A stretch of DNA of 15,931 nucleotides from Desulfohalobiaceae bacterium. Its GTDB lineage: Bacteria; Desulfobacterota; Desulfovibrionia; Desulfovibrionales; Desulfothermaceae. The notes beneath the pieces are model-generated. The model worked only from the letters and a program-made list of their open reading frames with translations, was not told where the DNA came from and ran no database searches. The position numbers were made by a program, and so were the translations under genes. The stretch is taken from positions 1 through 15,931 of the forward strand of contig JAIPER010000032.1 in assembly GCA_021737115.1 (NCBI GenBank), given 5' to 3'. Shown piece by piece: positions 14,195 to 15,931 of this stretch (its first letter is position 1; each line of letters begins with the position of its first letter).

Positions 14195-14222
14195 CGGGGC
14201 GGTCCATGTCCTGACCGCCCCG
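14195..14222 (-). other. GC-rich hairpin upstream of lnt
   Basis: CGGGGCGGTC (14195-14204) and GACCGCCCCG (14213-14222) form a perfect 10-bp stem with an 8-nt loop, between the PxxKW gene stop and the lnt start. No U-run follows on the minus strand, so termination is uncertain; it could be a leader structure. Confidence 0.5.
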
Positions 14223-14309
14223 GATGATACCGGTCAATGAAAGCAGATGATGGCTGTTGGTAAATGTTGTCGGGATGGCCGGGGCCTGGAATGAGCAGGA
14301 CCGCGGTAG

Positions 14310-14588
14310 TTATTTTTTGCGGGCCGCCCGTTTCGAGGCCTTGATGGGGTTGATCTTCACTTCACCTGACTTGTCGACACTGGCTTTGATGTGGGTGGCG
14401 AAATTGCAGGCGCCATGACGCCATTTCATGGACGGCTGAGGGTAACTGCTGCAGTACTGCTCTTCCTGGATGGAGACTATCCGTTCGCATCCGTTGCACT
14501 TGTCAATCACCGGCTCCATGAGCATTCCGTTTATCTCGACACCCCTTTCAGTGGTGGTTGCCTTTTCAGCAAGATTTCCGTTGGCCAT
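14310..14588 (-). CDS. PxxKW family cysteine-rich protein
   Basis: This 92-residue protein has cysteines C31 and C34 (CNGC), C46 (QYCSSY) and C61 (GACNF). The tract PSMKW at residues 52-56, within YPQPSMKWRHGACNFATH, is the hallmark of the PxxKW cysteine-rich family known mainly from Desulfobacterota. Its function is unknown; four cysteines could bind one metal. The C-terminus is strongly basic (KASKRAARKK), which may mean nucleic-acid or ribosome contact (inference). GGGAGG lies about 10 nt upstream of the ATG at 14588. It stands alone, 211 bp upstream of lnt. Confidence 0.85.
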   Translation of the reverse strand: MANGNLAEKATTTERGVEINGMLMEPVIDKCNGCERIVSIQEEQYCSSYPQPSMKWRHGACNFATHIKASVDKSGEVKINPIKASKRAARKK

Positions 14589-14969
14589 GTGTTATATACC
14601 TCCCAAGGCTTTTATTTTAAATTATTGCCTGGACAAAAAGTCTCAGACCTGGAAAAGGGATACCATTTTGTTCACAAGCACATTGAGATAAGTTGTGTTT
14701 GATCCTTTGTCAAGAAAAATCGTGGCTGATATACCAGAAGTTGGCATAATTTGCGCTTTTTATCTGCCGTCAATGAAAACTTTCCTGGGTCATGAGAGAC
14801 AGGGGTTTTATCCTGGGCCAACTTCTGGTATCTATCTGATAAATTTAAATAATGAAAACCTCAATTTTTGACGGCCGTAAGTATATCTTGTAAGAAGCCT
14901 GCTATATTGATCCGGGATCGTTATGTCCTTGACTTCCCGGAATTAGGTTTTATGTTTAAGCAAGTTATT
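14589..14969. other. Intergenic stretch with a palindromic element
   Basis: ATACCAGAAGTTGGC (14731-14745) is repeated inverted at 14817-14831. A second pair, GCCGTCAA (14766-14773) and TTGACGGC (14868-14875), is interlocked with the first rather than nested. AATGAAAAC occurs twice in direct orientation (14772-14780 and 14851-14859). No open frame of note is present. The left part should carry the PxxKW promoter, but I could not place it. Confidence 0.65.
14929..14956 (+). promoter_or_regulatory. Candidate promoter of the DnaJ-like gene
   Basis: TTGACT (14929-14934) and TATGTT (14951-14956) are 16 bp apart, a fair sigma-70 match. It lies about 150 bp upstream of the gene, so the second repeat copy would fall in the untranslated leader. 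Confidence 0.45.
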
Positions 14970-15075
14970 GATCAAACTGGCAGTTGTGGATTCTCTATCT
15001 ACAGCATACTGTGTTGCTAGTATTTTAATGAAAAATAAATAGTTATATGTCAGCACTGCCAGAGGCAGTGCTGAC
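14970..15075 (+). repeat. ~108-bp dispersed repeat, copy 2
   Basis: This is the same orientation and layout as the copy at 12293-12401. The terminal hairpin GTCAGCACTGCC-AGA-GGCAGTGCTGAC (15049-15075) is perfect here. Compared with copy 1, one base pair differs on both sides (A-T against C-G), which preserves pairing. It ends 30 bp before the DnaJ-like start codon. Confidence 0.8.
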
Positions 15076-15105
15076 AATTCAAACCGAACGTTCCGAGGTC
15101 AGATT

Positions 15106-15931
15106 ATGGTTGAGTATAAAGATTACTATGAAATCCTGGGTGTATCCAGAGATGCGAGCAAAGAGGAGATCGGCAAGGCCTTTAAGAAGCTGGCCCGGAA
15201 GTACCATCCAGATTTAACCAACAACGATCCTGAGTCGGAAAAGAAGTTTAAGGAAGTCAATGAGGCTTATGAGGTCTTGAAGGATCCGGACAAGAGGAAG
15301 CGCTACGACCAGCTCGGCGCCGACTGGCAGCATGGTCAGGATTTCGAGCCGCCGCCTGGGTATGAAAACATGCGCTTCACCTTTGGCGGAGGAGGACCCG
15401 GCCAGGCAGGAGACGACTTCAGTGATTTCTTTTCCACCATCTTCGGCGACCTCTTCGGGCAGAAAGGCGGACGGGGCTTCAGCTCCCGGGGATTCAGCCA
15501 GGGCCAGGGTCCCGGGTTTTCCCGGGGGGGCCATTTCTCCCAGAAAGGGGAAGACGCCCAGACCACGATCAGCCTGACCCTGGAAGAGGCGTACACGGGC
15601 GGCAGCAAGAACATCTCCCTCCAGGAGAGAGTGGTGGGACCGGACGGGACTCCCCGGGTGAGCACCAAGAATCTGGAGGTGAATATCCCTCCCGGAGTGG
15701 CCAACGGTTCGAAGATCCGCCTGGCCGGCCAGGGCAATCCTGGAGTTGGCGGCGGCAAGCCCGGAGATCTTTTTTTGAGGATTCAACTCAAACCGCATCA
15801 CCTGTTCGGGGTCGAAGACAAAAACATCGTGCTCGATCTGCCCCTGGCCCCCTGGGAGCCCGCCCTGGGGACAAAGGTCAGCGTCCCCACCCTGGAAGGC
15901 AGGGTCGAAATGAAGATCCCTCCCGGAACTT
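15106..15931 (+). CDS. DnaJ-like co-chaperone of CbpA type, 3' end cut by window edge
   Basis: At least 275 residues are visible, and the frame is open at the edge. An N-terminal J domain (about residues 5-70) has the HPD tripeptide at 34-36 (RKYHPDLT), which stimulates the ATPase of DnaK. A Gly/Phe-rich linker follows (about 90-150), including GDLFGQKGG-type segments. The C-terminal substrate-binding beta domains begin near TTISLTLEEAYTGG and include VNIPPGVANGSKIRLAGQG. No CxxCxGxG zinc fingers occur between them, which separates it from true DnaJ and points to the CbpA class. The ATG at 15106 has a modest GAGG about 7 nt upstream. It is the only plus-strand gene here. Confidence 0.93.
   Translation, partial: MVEYKDYYEILGVSRDASKEEIGKAFKKLARKYHPDLTNNDPESEKKFKEVNEAYEVLKDPDKRKRYDQLGADWQHGQDFEPPPGYENMRFTFGGGGPGQAGDDFSDFFSTIFGDLFGQKGGRGFSSRGFSQGQGPGFSRGGHFSQKGEDAQTTISLTLEEAYTGGSKNISLQERVVGPDGTPRVSTKNLEVNIPPGVANGSKIRLAGQGNPGVGGGKPGDLFLRIQLKPHHLFGVEDKNIVLDLPLAPWEPALGTKVSVPTLEGRVEMKIPPGT

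Noticed and set aside
1..15931. CRISPR arrays, tRNA or rRNA genes, transposases
   Set aside because: No regularly spaced repeats, no cloverleaf or rRNA sequence and no transposase or integrase motifs were recognised on either strand.

Overview
The window (about 16 kb, moderately GC-rich) looks like the chromosome of an anaerobic member of the Desulfobacterota (former Deltaproteobacteria). The support is a PxxKW cysteine-rich small protein, a CO-dehydrogenase/CooF/flavoprotein cluster, the gene order lnt-prfB-HU-dapF-dapA, and two genes that read through an in-frame TGA as selenocysteine. The taxonomic placement is inference from gene content. All genes lie on the minus strand except the last, a DnaJ-like gene cut by the right edge.

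Region 1 (1-5710, minus strand) is a compact redox operon. In transcription order it holds a FadR-type GntR regulator, a two-cluster ferredoxin-like protein of unknown function, a cysteine-rich protein of unknown function, an NAD(P)/FAD oxidoreductase (FNOR type), a four-cluster CooF-like ferredoxin, and a CooS-like protein cut by the left edge. A TTGACA promoter element with two overlapping palindromes just downstream sits in front of the regulator. The CooS-like protein keeps the surface Fe-S cysteines, but most positions that bind the Ni-Fe-S C-cluster in known CO dehydrogenases carry other residues. It may therefore not be a CO dehydrogenase at all. This is the best candidate in the window for an undescribed system.

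Region 2 (5759-7318, minus) holds an MFS transporter and a small HesB/IscA-like selenoprotein. A strong terminator hairpin lies between them, almost touching the transporter start codon.

Region 3 (7319-7841) has no confident gene. Its right part is a nested palindromic element that reaches the dapA stop codon.

Region 4 (7842-14588, minus) is housekeeping. In transcription order it holds a PxxKW protein, lnt (lipoprotein N-acyltransferase), prfB (release factor 2, with its programmed +1 frameshift), an HU/IHF protein, a secreted CxxU selenoprotein, dapF and dapA. The HU stop and the selenoprotein start overlap in ATGA. The lnt-prfB gap is packed with repeats: a long hairpin, one copy of a ~108-bp repeat and a low-complexity tract.

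Region 5 (14589-15931) is a 517-bp intergenic stretch with a palindromic element, a plus-strand promoter candidate and the second copy of the ~108-bp repeat. It is followed by a CbpA/DnaJ-like co-chaperone gene.

Three recoding events can be read directly: two UGA-selenocysteine codons, each followed by a plausible bacterial SECIS hairpin, and the RF2 frameshift. All three genes would be missed or truncated by a plain ORF caller.
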